The notes below the pieces were generated by a model. It was given only the letters and a program-made list of their open reading frames with translations. It made no database searches and was not told the origin of the DNA. This document shows, piece by piece, positions 1-8,618 of a DNA stretch of 64,000 bases; within the stretch, counting starts at the first letter, position 1; each line of letters starts with the position of its first letter. The stretch covers positions 1 through 64,000 of the forward strand of contig JAIYCW010000019.1 in assembly GCA_027487815.1 (NCBI GenBank). Reading direction: 5' to 3'. Origin of the DNA: Burkholderiales bacterium (GTDB lineage Bacteria; Pseudomonadota; Gammaproteobacteria; Burkholderiales; Burkholderiaceae_E). The translations under genes were made by a program, and so were the position numbers.

Positions 1-68
1 AGGCCCCACCACCGATGCCGCCAAGTGGCAGTCAGGGTAGACCGGAGGGTTGCCAAAAACTCTTGCAT
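1..68 (-). CDS. Start of an exopolysaccharide chain-length determinant protein (partial)
   Basis: Only the first 22 codons are inside the window; the gene runs off the left edge on the minus strand. The ATG at 68-66 follows an AGAG ribosome-binding motif about 9 bases upstream. The visible N-terminus is MQEFLATLRSTLTATWRHRW, with W and G following. Its short amphipathic lead and WRxRWWG-like stretch resemble the cytoplasmic end just before the first membrane segment of the Wzz/GNVR chain-length determinants in exosortase-A loci. It lies directly downstream of the export lipoprotein gene, the usual order in these clusters. The call rests on position and a short match, so it is tentative. Confidence 0.55.
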   Translation of the reverse strand, partial: MQEFLATLRSTLTATWRHRWWG

Positions 69-126
69 ACGTCGAACTCTAGGTTGGGTTGATTAGTGCG
101 CGGACCGGTGACTCAAGTTCTCAGGT

Positions 127-723
127 TCAGAACCAGCTCTCGGGGATCAGCACCACATCGCCTGGCAGCATTTCCACATTGGCCGACACGTCACCACGCT
201 TCAAAAGGTCACGCAGGCGAACGTTGTATTGCTTGTTGCCCTCCGCAGCGCGGATCAGCACAGCGCGGTTGCCGGCGGCGAAATCGTTCAGGCCGCCTAC
301 TGCAATCATGACATCAAGCAGGGTCATGTTCTGCCGGTAGGGCAGCGATTGAGGCTTGGCCGCTTGACCGACCACCCGAATTTGTTCTTTGGCCGGACCC
401 CCGAAGGTGTCTACAACTACGGTGACGATCGGATCCTGGATGTATTTCTTCAGGCGCTGTTCAATTTCCCGAGCAAGTTCCGTGGGGTTTTTGCCAATCG
501 CGACCATATCTTCGATCAGCGGCGAGGTGACCTTGCCGTCCGGGCGCACAGGAACCTTTTGCGAAAGCTCGGGGTTGCGCCACACGATGATGTTCAGGCT
601 ATCGCCTGGCCCAATGGCATAGCGGTAATCGGGTGCGGCCGCCGTTTTGGGCGCCAGGGGGAAATCGGTAGCACAACCAGCAAGCCCCATGGCCATTAGC
701 AGTGCAATAAAGAAACGCATCAT
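127..723 (-). CDS. XrtA/PEP-CTERM-type polysaccharide export outer-membrane lipoprotein (Wza/EpsE-like)
   Basis: This 198-residue protein has a lipoprotein signal (hydrophobic stretch, then MGLAGC with the lipidated Cys at about residue 17). A Poly_export domain follows (YRYAIGPGDSLNIIVWRNPE), then a SLBB-like beta domain (VVGQAAKPQSLPYRQNMTLLD). The family forms the outer-membrane channel for exopolysaccharide in Wzx/Wzy-type systems. It is much shorter than E. coli Wza (about 380 residues), which is normal for exosortase-linked exporters with one SLBB domain. I chose the ATG at 723 because AGGAG sits 5 bases before it; an in-frame GTG at 738 lies upstream of that motif. The gene is followed by the chain-length determinant and preceded by a lytic transglycosylase. 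Confidence 0.88.
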   Translation of the reverse strand: MMRFFIALLMAMGLAGCATDFPLAPKTAAAPDYRYAIGPGDSLNIIVWRNPELSQKVPVRPDGKVTSPLIEDMVAIGKNPTELAREIEQRLKKYIQDPIVTVVVDTFGGPAKEQIRVVGQAAKPQSLPYRQNMTLLDVMIAVGGLNDFAAGNRAVLIRAAEGNKQYNVRLRDLLKRGDVSANVEMLPGDVVLIPESWF

Positions 724-886
724 ATTTGCTCCTATCACTATTCAAATCCTCGGTCACGACGCATAGGGTGCGCAAGACCGCTCAGCAGATTGTTGGCGTT
801 GACCTTCAGTGCTTGGGTTAGCACTATGCCGGTGGTGGGCCGGGTTCGGCAGGACATTTGTCACTACCTAGCCGCCTAACGGTATT

Positions 887-1933
887 TTATCGGCGGATGA
901 GCGTTGTGTCGCTGCTTGCTTGTGCCCTTGGGGCACCGTTGGACACACTATTTCGTGTATTCAATGCATTGGCATCAAACGGATGCCGATCAAACGGATA
1001 AAGGGCGCGGATACGTTGCACATAGGCGACGGTTTCGGCAAATGGTGGTACGCCCTTGTGCTTGTCCACTGCGCCTTCGCCAGCGTTATAGGCCGCCAGA
1101 GTGAGCACGACATCGCCTTTGAAATAGGCTAAAAGCCATCGCAGATAGGCCATGCCACCGCGCAGATTTTGCTTGGGATCAAACACATTGGACACCCCGA
1201 AGCGATCCGCAGTATCGGGAATGAGCTGCATCAGACCCAAGGCACCCTTCGGTGAGCGAGCCAGCGGATCGAACGCGGATTCAGTGGCGATGACCGCAAA
1301 TGCAAGCCTGGGATCGAGCTTGTTGGCTTTGGCAATTTGCAGCACCAGCTCGAGCAGCTTCTTGCGCTCGATGGAGGCTGGCATGGCCCGAAACTGAGCG
1401 GCGGCCCCCAAGTCGGGAGTTGGCTCCAGCGGGCGTAATGGTTGGGTCGGTGCGGCCGATGGGGCAGATAGCGCGACTACAGCACCAGGGCGCAAACACT
1501 CCGGCACCAGCTCCTGGCCATCGCCGCGAACCAGTTCGGTCAGGCGTTCGCCCATATCGCTGCCCAATTTGGCCGCCCTGGTAAACATGGTGTGCGCGAT
1601 ATTGTCGTTGCGCGCAACGCCTCGTCCGTTGGCGTACATCCAGCCCAGCCGGATGAAGGCATCGGCGTATTCAAGTTTTGCAGCGGCACAATAAAAGGAT
1701 TGAGCTCGACTCAAATCTCGGATTACCCCTTCCGCGTGCTCAAAGCGGATGCCGGCTTCTGTAAGCTTCTGGGCGCGTTCCTGCGCTTGCGCCTGCTGGG
1801 TGACGACAGGCGGATACACTGGAGCAAGGGTAGGGGGTTCGCCAAGCCCTTGGGATTGCGCGCCAGGAAGCAGGAGGGTAACGCCGACCCAAACTGCCCC
1901 GAAGTGAGCAATCAGCAATTTTTTTCGTGACAT
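887..1933 (-). CDS. Secreted lytic transglycosylase with Sel1-like repeats and SLT domain
   Basis: This is a 348-residue exported protein. Residues 1-28 form a signal peptide ending near GAQSQG. Residues about 60-130 carry one to two Sel1/TPR-like repeats (LGWMYANGRGVARND), then a Pro/Ala linker. Residues about 205-310 are a transglycosylase SLT domain. The catalytic Glu is E218 in ATESAFDPLARSPKGALGLM, and the usual AAYNAGEGAV motif follows. Such enzymes cleave the MurNAc-GlcNAc bond of peptidoglycan to 1,6-anhydro products, often to let envelope machines through the wall. Its position upstream of the export lipoprotein and divergent from the sugar-nucleotide genes suggests, but does not prove, a role in assembling the polysaccharide exporter. 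Confidence 0.87.
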   Translation of the reverse strand: MSRKKLLIAHFGAVWVGVTLLLPGAQSQGLGEPPTLAPVYPPVVTQQAQAQERAQKLTEAGIRFEHAEGVIRDLSRAQSFYCAAAKLEYADAFIRLGWMYANGRGVARNDNIAHTMFTRAAKLGSDMGERLTELVRGDGQELVPECLRPGAVVALSAPSAAPTQPLRPLEPTPDLGAAAQFRAMPASIERKKLLELVLQIAKANKLDPRLAFAVIATESAFDPLARSPKGALGLMQLIPDTADRFGVSNVFDPKQNLRGGMAYLRWLLAYFKGDVVLTLAAYNAGEGAVDKHKGVPPFAETVAYVQRIRALYPFDRHPFDANALNTRNSVSNGAPRAQASSDTTLIRR

Positions 1934-2042
1934 GACGCCGATTGTAATTGGCCCACAATATCGGGCGATGAATTATTCCCTGCGATGGTGGTTTTTCGCG
2001 CGACGGCAGATTTGACGATTTGATAGGAACGGTAGGATCAAT

Positions 2043-3326
2043 ATGGATGCAGTAATCGGGGTGGTGGGCTTAGGATATGTGGGCTTGCCATTGGCAGTCG
2101 AGTTTGGCCGGGTCGCCCGTACCATTGGTTACGACTTGTCTGAGCAAAAGATTGCGAACTTCAGACGCCTTGAAGATCCAACGGGGGAGGTATCTCGCTC
2201 TCAGTTTGAGGCCGCTTCAATGCTCGAAGTGACCCACGACCCGGAGATGCTCAGGCAATGCGATTTTTTGATCGTGGCGGTTCCCACACCTGTTGATGAA
2301 GCTCATCGACCCGATTTCACACCTTTGCTGTCAGCCAGTCAGACGTGCGGCCTTTTCATGAAGAAAGGCGCCACAGTGGTTTTTGAATCCACCGTTTATC
2401 CCGGTGCAACCGAGGAAGAGTGCATTCCGGTGCTGGAAAAGCATTCCGGTTTGAAGTGGCTCGCTGACTTCCATGTCGGATACTCGCCCGAGCGAATCAA
2501 CCCCGGCGACAAACTTCACACCCTGAGCTCCATCGTCAAGGTTGTTTCTGGTGATACACCCCAAACACTGGAGAAGGTGGCGGCGATGTATGAATTGGTG
2601 GTCAAGGCGGGCGTGCACAAGGCTTCGAGTATCAAGGTCGCCGAAGCGGCCAAGGTGATCGAAAACACCCAGCGCGATTTGAATATCGCGCTTATGAATG
2701 AGCTCTCGCTTATTTTTGAGCGGATTGGCATTGACACTCTCGAGGTCTTGCAGGCCGCAGGAACGAAATGGAACTTTCTGCCGTTTCGGCCTGGCCTGGT
2801 GGGTGGCCACTGCATTGGGGTCGACCCCTACTACCTGACTTACAAAGCGGATCAGCTGGGGTATCACCCCCAGGTGATCCTGGCGGGGCGCCGGATCAAT
2901 GACGGTATGGGCAAGCATGTCGCCGAGCAAACCGTGAAAAACATGATTCGTAGCGGATCAACTGTGAAAGATCGCCCTGTGCTGGTTTTGGGCTTGACCT
3001 TCAAGGAAGACGTTCCGGATTTGCGCAATAGCAAGGTCATTGATGTGGTGCGGGAGCTTGAGTCGTTTGGTTGCCAGGTTTTTATCCATGACCCGATCGC
3101 TCAGGACGCTGATGCTCGGCATGAATATGGCGTGTCCCTTTCTGCCTGGGATGATATTCCGTTGTGCGACGCGATTGTCGCTGCTGTGGCGCATCATGAA
3201 TACAAATCGATGGGGCTTGATTTGATCCTGACCAAACTTAAGCAAGGCGGTGTGTTCTCCGATGTCAAAAGCAGCTATTCGCGGGAGAGTCTTGCTGAAA
3301 AAGGAGTGGTCGCATGGCGTCTGTAA
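2043..3326 (+). CDS. tviB: UDP-N-acetyl-hexosamine 6-dehydrogenase, TviB/VipA family
   Basis: This 427-residue nucleotide-sugar dehydrogenase uses two NAD+ to oxidise C6 of a UDP-HexNAc to the uronic acid. The N-terminal Rossmann motif is [17 protein letters not shown] (residues 6-22). A middle helical domain is followed by the catalytic Cys257 in [16 protein letters not shown] and a C-terminal UDP-binding domain ([16 protein letters not shown]). The length and the [10 protein letters not shown] pattern fit TviB/WbpO/WbpA-type enzymes rather than UDP-glucose dehydrogenase. It overlaps the next gene by 13 bp, so the two are co-translated. An AGGA ribosome-binding motif precedes the ATG. The product feeds aminouronic acid into the surface polysaccharide made by the flanking locus; whether it acts on GlcNAc or GalNAc cannot be told here. 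Confidence 0.9.
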   Translation: MDAVIGVVGLGYVGLPLAVEFGRVARTIGYDLSEQKIANFRRLEDPTGEVSRSQFEAASMLEVTHDPEMLRQCDFLIVAVPTPVDEAHRPDFTPLLSASQTCGLFMKKGATVVFESTVYPGATEEECIPVLEKHSGLKWLADFHVGYSPERINPGDKLHTLSSIVKVVSGDTPQTLEKVAAMYELVVKAGVHKASSIKVAEAAKVIENTQRDLNIALMNELSLIFERIGIDTLEVLQAAGTKWNFLPFRPGLVGGHCIGVDPYYLTYKADQLGYHPQVILAGRRINDGMGKHVAEQTVKNMIRSGSTVKDRPVLVLGLTFKEDVPDLRNSKVIDVVRELESFGCQVFIHDPIAQDADARHEYGVSLSAWDDIPLCDAIVAAVAHHEYKSMGLDLILTKLKQGGVFSDVKSSYSRESLAEKGVVAWRL

Positions 3327-4336
3327 ACCAACTGCTGCTGAAACCCTCGCGGTGGCTGGTGACGGGCGCGGCTGGATTTATCGGGTCGAATCTTCTCGAG
3401 ACTCTTCTTCATGCGGGGCAGCATGTCGTCGCGCTGGATAATTTGAGCACCGGTCATCAGCGCAATTTGGATGAGGTCGAGCGCTTGGTTGGGCCCGAAG
3501 CATGGGCGAGATCCAGGGTAATTATCGGCGACATTCGCGATGCGGAAGTGTGTCGAGACGCAGTAACGGGAGTTGATTTTGTGCTGCATCAGGCCGCATT
3601 GGGGTCGGTGCCCCGCTCGATCGCTTCGCCCATGGATTCTTTTGAGAGTAATGTCGGCGGGTTTATGCAGCTGCTGAATGCGGCGAGGGCGGCTCGCGTC
3701 AAGCGGTTCGTTTATGCCTCATCGAGCTCGGTCTATGGTGATCATCCAGACTTGCCCAAACTCGAGGGCAAGATTGGCCGAGTACTATCGCCTTATGCTG
3801 CAACCAAGTCTGCAAATGAGTTGTTCGCTGAAGTGTTTGCTAAAACCTACGCAATGAGCTGCGTCGGACTGCGATACTTTAATGTGTTTGGTCCGAGGCA
3901 AGATCCTGATGGCGCTTACGCCGCAGTGATACCAAAATGGACCAGCGCTTTGCTGAAAAATGAGACGGTGTTCATCAATGGCGATGGTGAAACCAGTCGC
4001 GACTTTTGCTTTGTGGCCAATGCGGTTGAGGCAAACATTCGGGCTGCGATTACCCCGGTACTACCCAATCCGCACGAGGTGTTTAACGTGGCCGTCGGAG
4101 AACGAACCAGCCTGAGCCAGCTTTTTGAGATGATTCGTCATGCGCTTTCCGAGCTCGGTACGCAAGTGATTGCAGCGGCCCCGCTTTATCGCGATTTTCG
4201 CGCAGGTGATGTCAGACATTCCCTCGCGGATATCTCAAAGGCAAGGCAAGAACTGGGTTATGAGCCCCAGTTTTCCCTGGCCCAGGGCCTGCGAGTGGCG
4301 ATGCCCTGGTACCTTGCCAGCGCTGCAGTTCGGTAA
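3314..4336 (+). CDS. tviC: UDP-N-acetylglucosamine(-uronate) 4-epimerase, TviC/WbpP family
   Basis: This 340-residue extended-SDR epimerase interconverts UDP-GlcNAc(A) and UDP-GalNAc(A) through a 4-keto intermediate. The NAD site is [20 protein letters not shown] near the N-terminus. The catalytic Ser/Tyr/Lys are in [11 protein letters not shown] and [11 protein letters not shown]. The [20 protein letters not shown] stretch is typical of the WbpP/TviC group. It starts inside the 3' end of tviB (13-bp overlap) and ends 5 bp before the convergent prsT stop codon. The tviB-tviC pair matches the first two steps of Vi-antigen sugar synthesis, but downstream Vi genes are absent, so it probably supplies a GalNAcA-type residue to the local polysaccharide. 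Confidence 0.9.
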   Translation: MASVNQLLLKPSRWLVTGAAGFIGSNLLETLLHAGQHVVALDNLSTGHQRNLDEVERLVGPEAWARSRVIIGDIRDAEVCRDAVTGVDFVLHQAALGSVPRSIASPMDSFESNVGGFMQLLNAARAARVKRFVYASSSSVYGDHPDLPKLEGKIGRVLSPYAATKSANELFAEVFAKTYAMSCVGLRYFNVFGPRQDPDGAYAAVIPKWTSALLKNETVFINGDGETSRDFCFVANAVEANIRAAITPVLPNPHEVFNVAVGERTSLSQLFEMIRHALSELGTQVIAAAPLYRDFRAGDVRHSLADISKARQELGYEPQFSLAQGLRVAMPWYLASAAVR

Positions 4337-4341
4337 AGGGT

Positions 4342-7131
4342 TTACAGCTTACCCACCAATTCCTTGGCGCTAGCCGCAGCCGCAGTATTTTGATGATCCT
4401 TCAGGATCGTATCGATTTCGCTGCGAGCAGCATCTTTGTTGCCGATCTTGATCAGGGCCTCGGCTAAGTGCAGGCGAAACTCCGGAGTTTTTGGCGCAAT
4501 CGATACGGCCTGCTTGAGTAATTCAAGACCACGGCTTTGATTGCCAGTTTCTACCAGGATCGTGCCCAGAGTGTCGATGATCGAAGGATTCTGAGGGGCC
4601 AGTGCGTAGGCTTGCTCGGCGACCTTGATTGCGTTGGGATCCTTCAGCTGATGCAAGGCCCAGGCCATGTTGTTCATCGATACCGCATGCTTGGGGTCAA
4701 GCTTGAGGGATTCCTCGTAATGCCCCACTGCCGACTTCCATTGCTTGCGCGAGATTTCGAACTCACCCGCGTAAAGCCGCATGGTGAAATCCTTGGGATC
4801 CTGCTTGAACCAATCGGTGAGCAAGGCGGCGGCTTCAGGCTCTTTGCCGCTTTTCAGGTAGGCCTGATGCAGCTTGATGCCGATCGCTACGGATCTGTTA
4901 ATAGCGAGCGCTTTCTTGAAAGACACAATAGCAGCGGGCCAATTATTATCCAGTGCGGAAAGGTCGCCTTCCAGAGTTAGCCCCGCGGGGCTGTTGGGCA
5001 GATCTTTTTTCATGCTGTCTGCAATCTGCCGGGCTTCCACTTTTTTGCCTTGACGCAGCAGTACGGAGGCCATGGCAATGCGCGGTTCGATGGCTTTCGG
5101 AGCAAGCTCAGCAGCACGGCGAAACGAACCTAGCGCCGCACTATCGTCGCGCATCGCTGCACGCAGTTCCCCCATTCTGTAGTGCAGGGCAGCCGACTTG
5201 GGATTGACCCGCAAAAGCTTTTCATAAGTTTCAAGCGCCTGTCCGCGCTCGTTGATACGCATGTAGGTCGCGCCGAGCAAGTCGAGAAGTTCGGTGCGAT
5301 CCGGCTGTGCGGTGACGCCTTCTTGCAGCACCGGAATCGCTTCGCGGGGCTCGTTGATTTCAAGGTAGTAATTGGCCAGCGCCAGGATCGGAGGCACAGC
5401 ACCAGGGTTGCCTTCCTTGGCACGCCGCAGATACTTCAGCACTTCTTCTTTTGGCCCATTCGTTTGAGCAGTAATGCGAGCCAGCGCAATCAGGGCCTGG
5501 GCGTTCTTCGGATCCTTACCCAACACGCCTTCATAATGTTTCTTCGCTTCAGGAACCTTGTTGTCACGCAGGTCCATCGCCGCGAGATTGGCGGCGGCTG
5601 CGAAAAATGCGGGGTCAGCCTTTAATGCATCGGCAAAGCCGCTGCGAGCCTTGGGCTGGTCGCCTTTGGCCAAATAAACCAGGCCTTTCAAATTGGCGGG
5701 GATCGGGCTGCCGGGCAGTTTTTTTTCGAGCCGCGTTACCGATTCCAGGGCCTTGTCGTATTGTTTTTCGCGAACCCGAGCCATGATGAGCGCAAAGTCA
5801 GCCTGATAGTTTTTGCTATCGATCTCGACGGCTTGCTCAAGCTCGGTGAATGCCTTTTCGCGATCGCCCATTGCCATACGCGAAAGTGCGAGGCCGGTGC
5901 GTTTGCTGGGATCGTTGGGGTCGAGCTGAGCAGATTTTGCGAAGTACTCGGCCGCACGGGTGCCGTCATTCAGCTTAAGAGCCGCCTCACCGGCAATCGA
6001 AAGGATGGTCGGATCATCGATTTTTTTATCCAGGATCGGCTGGATGGTTTGCATGGCGCGCTCGGGGGAATTGAGCCGCAAATAGGTAGCGCCGAGCAGG
6101 CGATAGCCTTGCAGGGCATTGGGCGCACGTTCCACAACCATCCGACCATAGCGCTCGGCTTGCTCAAGGGAGTTCAACGCAAGAAATACGTTACCAGCCA
6201 AAGTAATCGAGGGAAGGTAATCCGGTGCAAGTTTGAGCGCGTTTTGAATCGCTTCGCGTGCCGGCTCCAGGCGATTTTGCCGAAACTCAAATAGCGCTCG
6301 CAAATACAGTGTGCCCGGGCTGACAGGAGTCAGGGCGGCCAGCTCATTGAGTGATTTCGCGGCGCCATCGAAATCGCGCAGATCAATAGCTATGGCAACG
6401 ACTTTGGCAAGCGCGAGCACGTTGGTTGTGTCGACAGCCATCACCTGCTGAAATGCCTTGCGGGCCTCTTCAAGTTTGCCATCGGCCAGGAACAAATCGC
6501 CCTTGAGGGTCAGGCCATCGACCGAATTGGGGTACTTGACGAGCAGCTCTTCGATCTTCTTGTTGGCACCCGACCGATCCGGACCAAGCGCATCCAAGGC
6601 AATCATGCTGACCATGGCAGGCACGTGATCGGGTTTTATCCCGAGTGCTTCGGTGAGGCTGCGACGGCCTTCATCCACCTTGTTTTGTGCAAGATGCGCG
6701 CGGCCCACCACCGTGAGCACAGCCGCTTTGGCTTCAGGCTGATCCACAGCGAGATTGCGCGAATCATCAATTACTTTTTGATACTCGCCCGATTGAAAGA
6801 GGGCTTCGAGCAGAGGCGCCGCCGACCGATTTCGATCCACACCCATCTCAACTGCGCGCCGGTACTCTTTTTCTGCAGCTCGGAAATCACCGCCCTTGCG
6901 ATACATCGCTCCAAGCAGCATCCGGGCTTCACCCGAGTCTTCCTTTTGCAGCAGGTTCTTCAGATGAATTTCAGCACTTTTACGATCGTTCTTGTCGAGC
7001 GCCGCTTTGGCCTGCGCCAGCAAGGCATCCGGGCTATCGCCAGACTTGCAAGCACTCAGGCTTAGGGCTGCGGTGATAGCCAGGGCTAACGCGCTAAAAC
7101 GGGCTTGGCGAGGGGTAATCCATGAAGTCAT
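4342..7131 (-). CDS. prsT: XrtA/PEP-CTERM system TPR-repeat lipoprotein PrsT
   Basis: This 929-residue protein begins with a lipoprotein signal (LSLSAC, Cys28). The rest is a near-continuous array of about 20 tetratricopeptide repeats (for example GLVYLAKGDQPKARSGFADA and AWALHQLKDPNAIKVAEQAY). The size, lipobox and repeat density are those of PrsT, a marker protein of exosortase-A exopolysaccharide loci. PrsT is thought to act in the periplasm as a scaffold for polysaccharide or PEP-CTERM protein export; its exact activity is unknown. It lies 85 bp downstream of prsR on the same strand, in the standard prsK-prsR-prsT order. I saw no convincing sigma-54 promoter in the 85-bp gap. Confidence 0.92.
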   Translation of the reverse strand: MTSWITPRQARFSALALAITAALSLSACKSGDSPDALLAQAKAALDKNDRKSAEIHLKNLLQKEDSGEARMLLGAMYRKGGDFRAAEKEYRRAVEMGVDRNRSAAPLLEALFQSGEYQKVIDDSRNLAVDQPEAKAAVLTVVGRAHLAQNKVDEGRRSLTEALGIKPDHVPAMVSMIALDALGPDRSGANKKIEELLVKYPNSVDGLTLKGDLFLADGKLEEARKAFQQVMAVDTTNVLALAKVVAIAIDLRDFDGAAKSLNELAALTPVSPGTLYLRALFEFRQNRLEPAREAIQNALKLAPDYLPSITLAGNVFLALNSLEQAERYGRMVVERAPNALQGYRLLGATYLRLNSPERAMQTIQPILDKKIDDPTILSIAGEAALKLNDGTRAAEYFAKSAQLDPNDPSKRTGLALSRMAMGDREKAFTELEQAVEIDSKNYQADFALIMARVREKQYDKALESVTRLEKKLPGSPIPANLKGLVYLAKGDQPKARSGFADALKADPAFFAAAANLAAMDLRDNKVPEAKKHYEGVLGKDPKNAQALIALARITAQTNGPKEEVLKYLRRAKEGNPGAVPPILALANYYLEINEPREAIPVLQEGVTAQPDRTELLDLLGATYMRINERGQALETYEKLLRVNPKSAALHYRMGELRAAMRDDSAALGSFRRAAELAPKAIEPRIAMASVLLRQGKKVEARQIADSMKKDLPNSPAGLTLEGDLSALDNNWPAAIVSFKKALAINRSVAIGIKLHQAYLKSGKEPEAAALLTDWFKQDPKDFTMRLYAGEFEISRKQWKSAVGHYEESLKLDPKHAVSMNNMAWALHQLKDPNAIKVAEQAYALAPQNPSIIDTLGTILVETGNQSRGLELLKQAVSIAPKTPEFRLHLAEALIKIGNKDAARSEIDTILKDHQNTAAAASAKELVGKL

Positions 7132-7216
7132 GATGCGAGCGTCCGGCTTGAGGTCTGTGTTGAGTCTTGGGAAGGGCTATGCGTAACAACAAAATGCGTG
7201 TGGCCAGTGAGTTCCG

Positions 7217-8569
7217 TCAGCGCAAGCCGAATCGGTTCAATAAATCATAAAGAGTTGGTCGTGAGATTCCAAGCAGCTCGGCGGCCTTGGCCACGTTGCC
7301 ATCAAGCTGCGCCATGACCTTGAGCACAGCTTGCTTTTCAGCTTCCTCACGCACCTGGCGCAAGTTCAGAATCGGTGCTTCAACATCAGATTCCAGCCCG
7401 AGATCCTCAGCGGTAACGCTACTGCCCTCGGCCATGATCACCGCGCGTTTGATGCAGTTCTCAAGCTCGCGCACATTGCCCGGCCACGGATGTGTGCTGA
7501 TGGCCGCCATCGCGTCTTCACGAAATGTGAGTCGCTCACGGCCATTTTCCCGCCCAAAGCGTTGCAGGAAAGCATGAGCGATCAAAGCCGCATCGCCAGC
7601 CCGTTCGCGCAGCGGTGGAATCATGATCACAAGTTCGGAGAATCGATAGAACAAATCTTCGCGGAAGCTGCCTTCCTTGATCAATTCCCGCAAGTTGCGA
7701 TGGGTAGCGCAAACAACGCGTACGTCGACCGCGATTTCTTCACGGCCCCCAATTCGCTCAATGACCCGCTCTTGCAAAAAGCGTAGCAGTTTGGCTTGCA
7801 AGGGCATCGGCAGGTCGCCGACTTCATCGAGAAACAAGGTGCCGCCATCGGCCACTTCAATCTTGCCTGGCGTGGTTTTCACCGCTCCGGTGAAGGCGCC
7901 TTTTTCATACCCGAACAACTCTGATTCGAGCAAGGTGTCGGGAATGGCCGCGCAGTTAATTGCCACAAACCGTTTGGAATTGCGCGGTGAAAGGGTATGC
8001 AGTGCTTTGGCAAAAAGCTCCTTGCCAGTACCCGAGTCACCCAGCAACAGGGTCGTGGCTTTGGTGGGGGCGATGCGCTCAAGTTGGCGGCACAGCTTGA
8101 GCATGGCGGGATCCCGGGTCAGGATGCCGTGTGTGCTGGTTTCCTGCACAGACTCGCGAAGCCGCCGGTTCTCAATCTCTAGCTCGGCGGTACGGAATGC
8201 GCGCTCGACTACCAATCCCAGAACGTCAGCCTCAAAGGGTTTGGCGAAAAAATCATAAGCGCCCAAGCCAATCGCGCGAACCGCATTGGCCCGGTCATTT
8301 TGCCCGGTCAGGGCAATGATTTTGGTGTTCGGGGCAATCGCAAGAACCTCTGCCATGGTGGCAAAGCCTTCCACCGTGCTGTCTTGATGGGGGGGCAAGC
8401 CAAGATCGAGGGTCATCACCATCGGCTCGACCCGGCGCACTTGCGCAATGGCGTCTTCGCGATTTTCAGCGAATACCACGTTGTAGCGGTCAAATGACCA
8501 ACGCATCTGCTTTTGCAGACCCTTGTCATCTTCCACCATCAACAAAATCGGACGATCATCGCTTCCCAT
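7217..8569 (-). CDS. prsR: PEP-CTERM-box response regulator PrsR, sigma-54 activator
   Basis: This 450-residue NtrC-class regulator has a receiver domain (acid pocket VEDD, phosphoacceptor D55 in MTLDLGLPP, K110). An AAA+ domain follows, with Walker A GDSGTGKE (177-184), the sigma-54 contact loop GAFTGA (224-229) and Walker [14 protein letters not shown] Fis-type helix-turn-helix forms the C-terminus (AAELLGISRPTLYDLLNRFG). PrsR works with the kinase PrsK to switch on RpoN-dependent promoters of PEP-CTERM genes and polysaccharide genes. The receiver has a small extra loop (PPHQDSTVEGF) after the phospho-Asp, which is common in PrsR. The gene follows prsK after 49 bp. Confidence 0.94.
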   Translation of the reverse strand: MGSDDRPILLMVEDDKGLQKQMRWSFDRYNVVFAENREDAIAQVRRVEPMVMTLDLGLPPHQDSTVEGFATMAEVLAIAPNTKIIALTGQNDRANAVRAIGLGAYDFFAKPFEADVLGLVVERAFRTAELEIENRRLRESVQETSTHGILTRDPAMLKLCRQLERIAPTKATTLLLGDSGTGKELFAKALHTLSPRNSKRFVAINCAAIPDTLLESELFGYEKGAFTGAVKTTPGKIEVADGGTLFLDEVGDLPMPLQAKLLRFLQERVIERIGGREEIAVDVRVVCATHRNLRELIKEGSFREDLFYRFSELVIMIPPLRERAGDAALIAHAFLQRFGRENGRERLTFREDAMAAISTHPWPGNVRELENCIKRAVIMAEGSSVTAEDLGLESDVEAPILNLRQVREEAEKQAVLKVMAQLDGNVAKAAELLGISRPTLYDLLNRFGLR

Positions 8570-8618
8570 AGTGTTCTTTAGTTGTCCTGTAATCGGCTGC
8601 TTTGGGCTGAAATCACTT

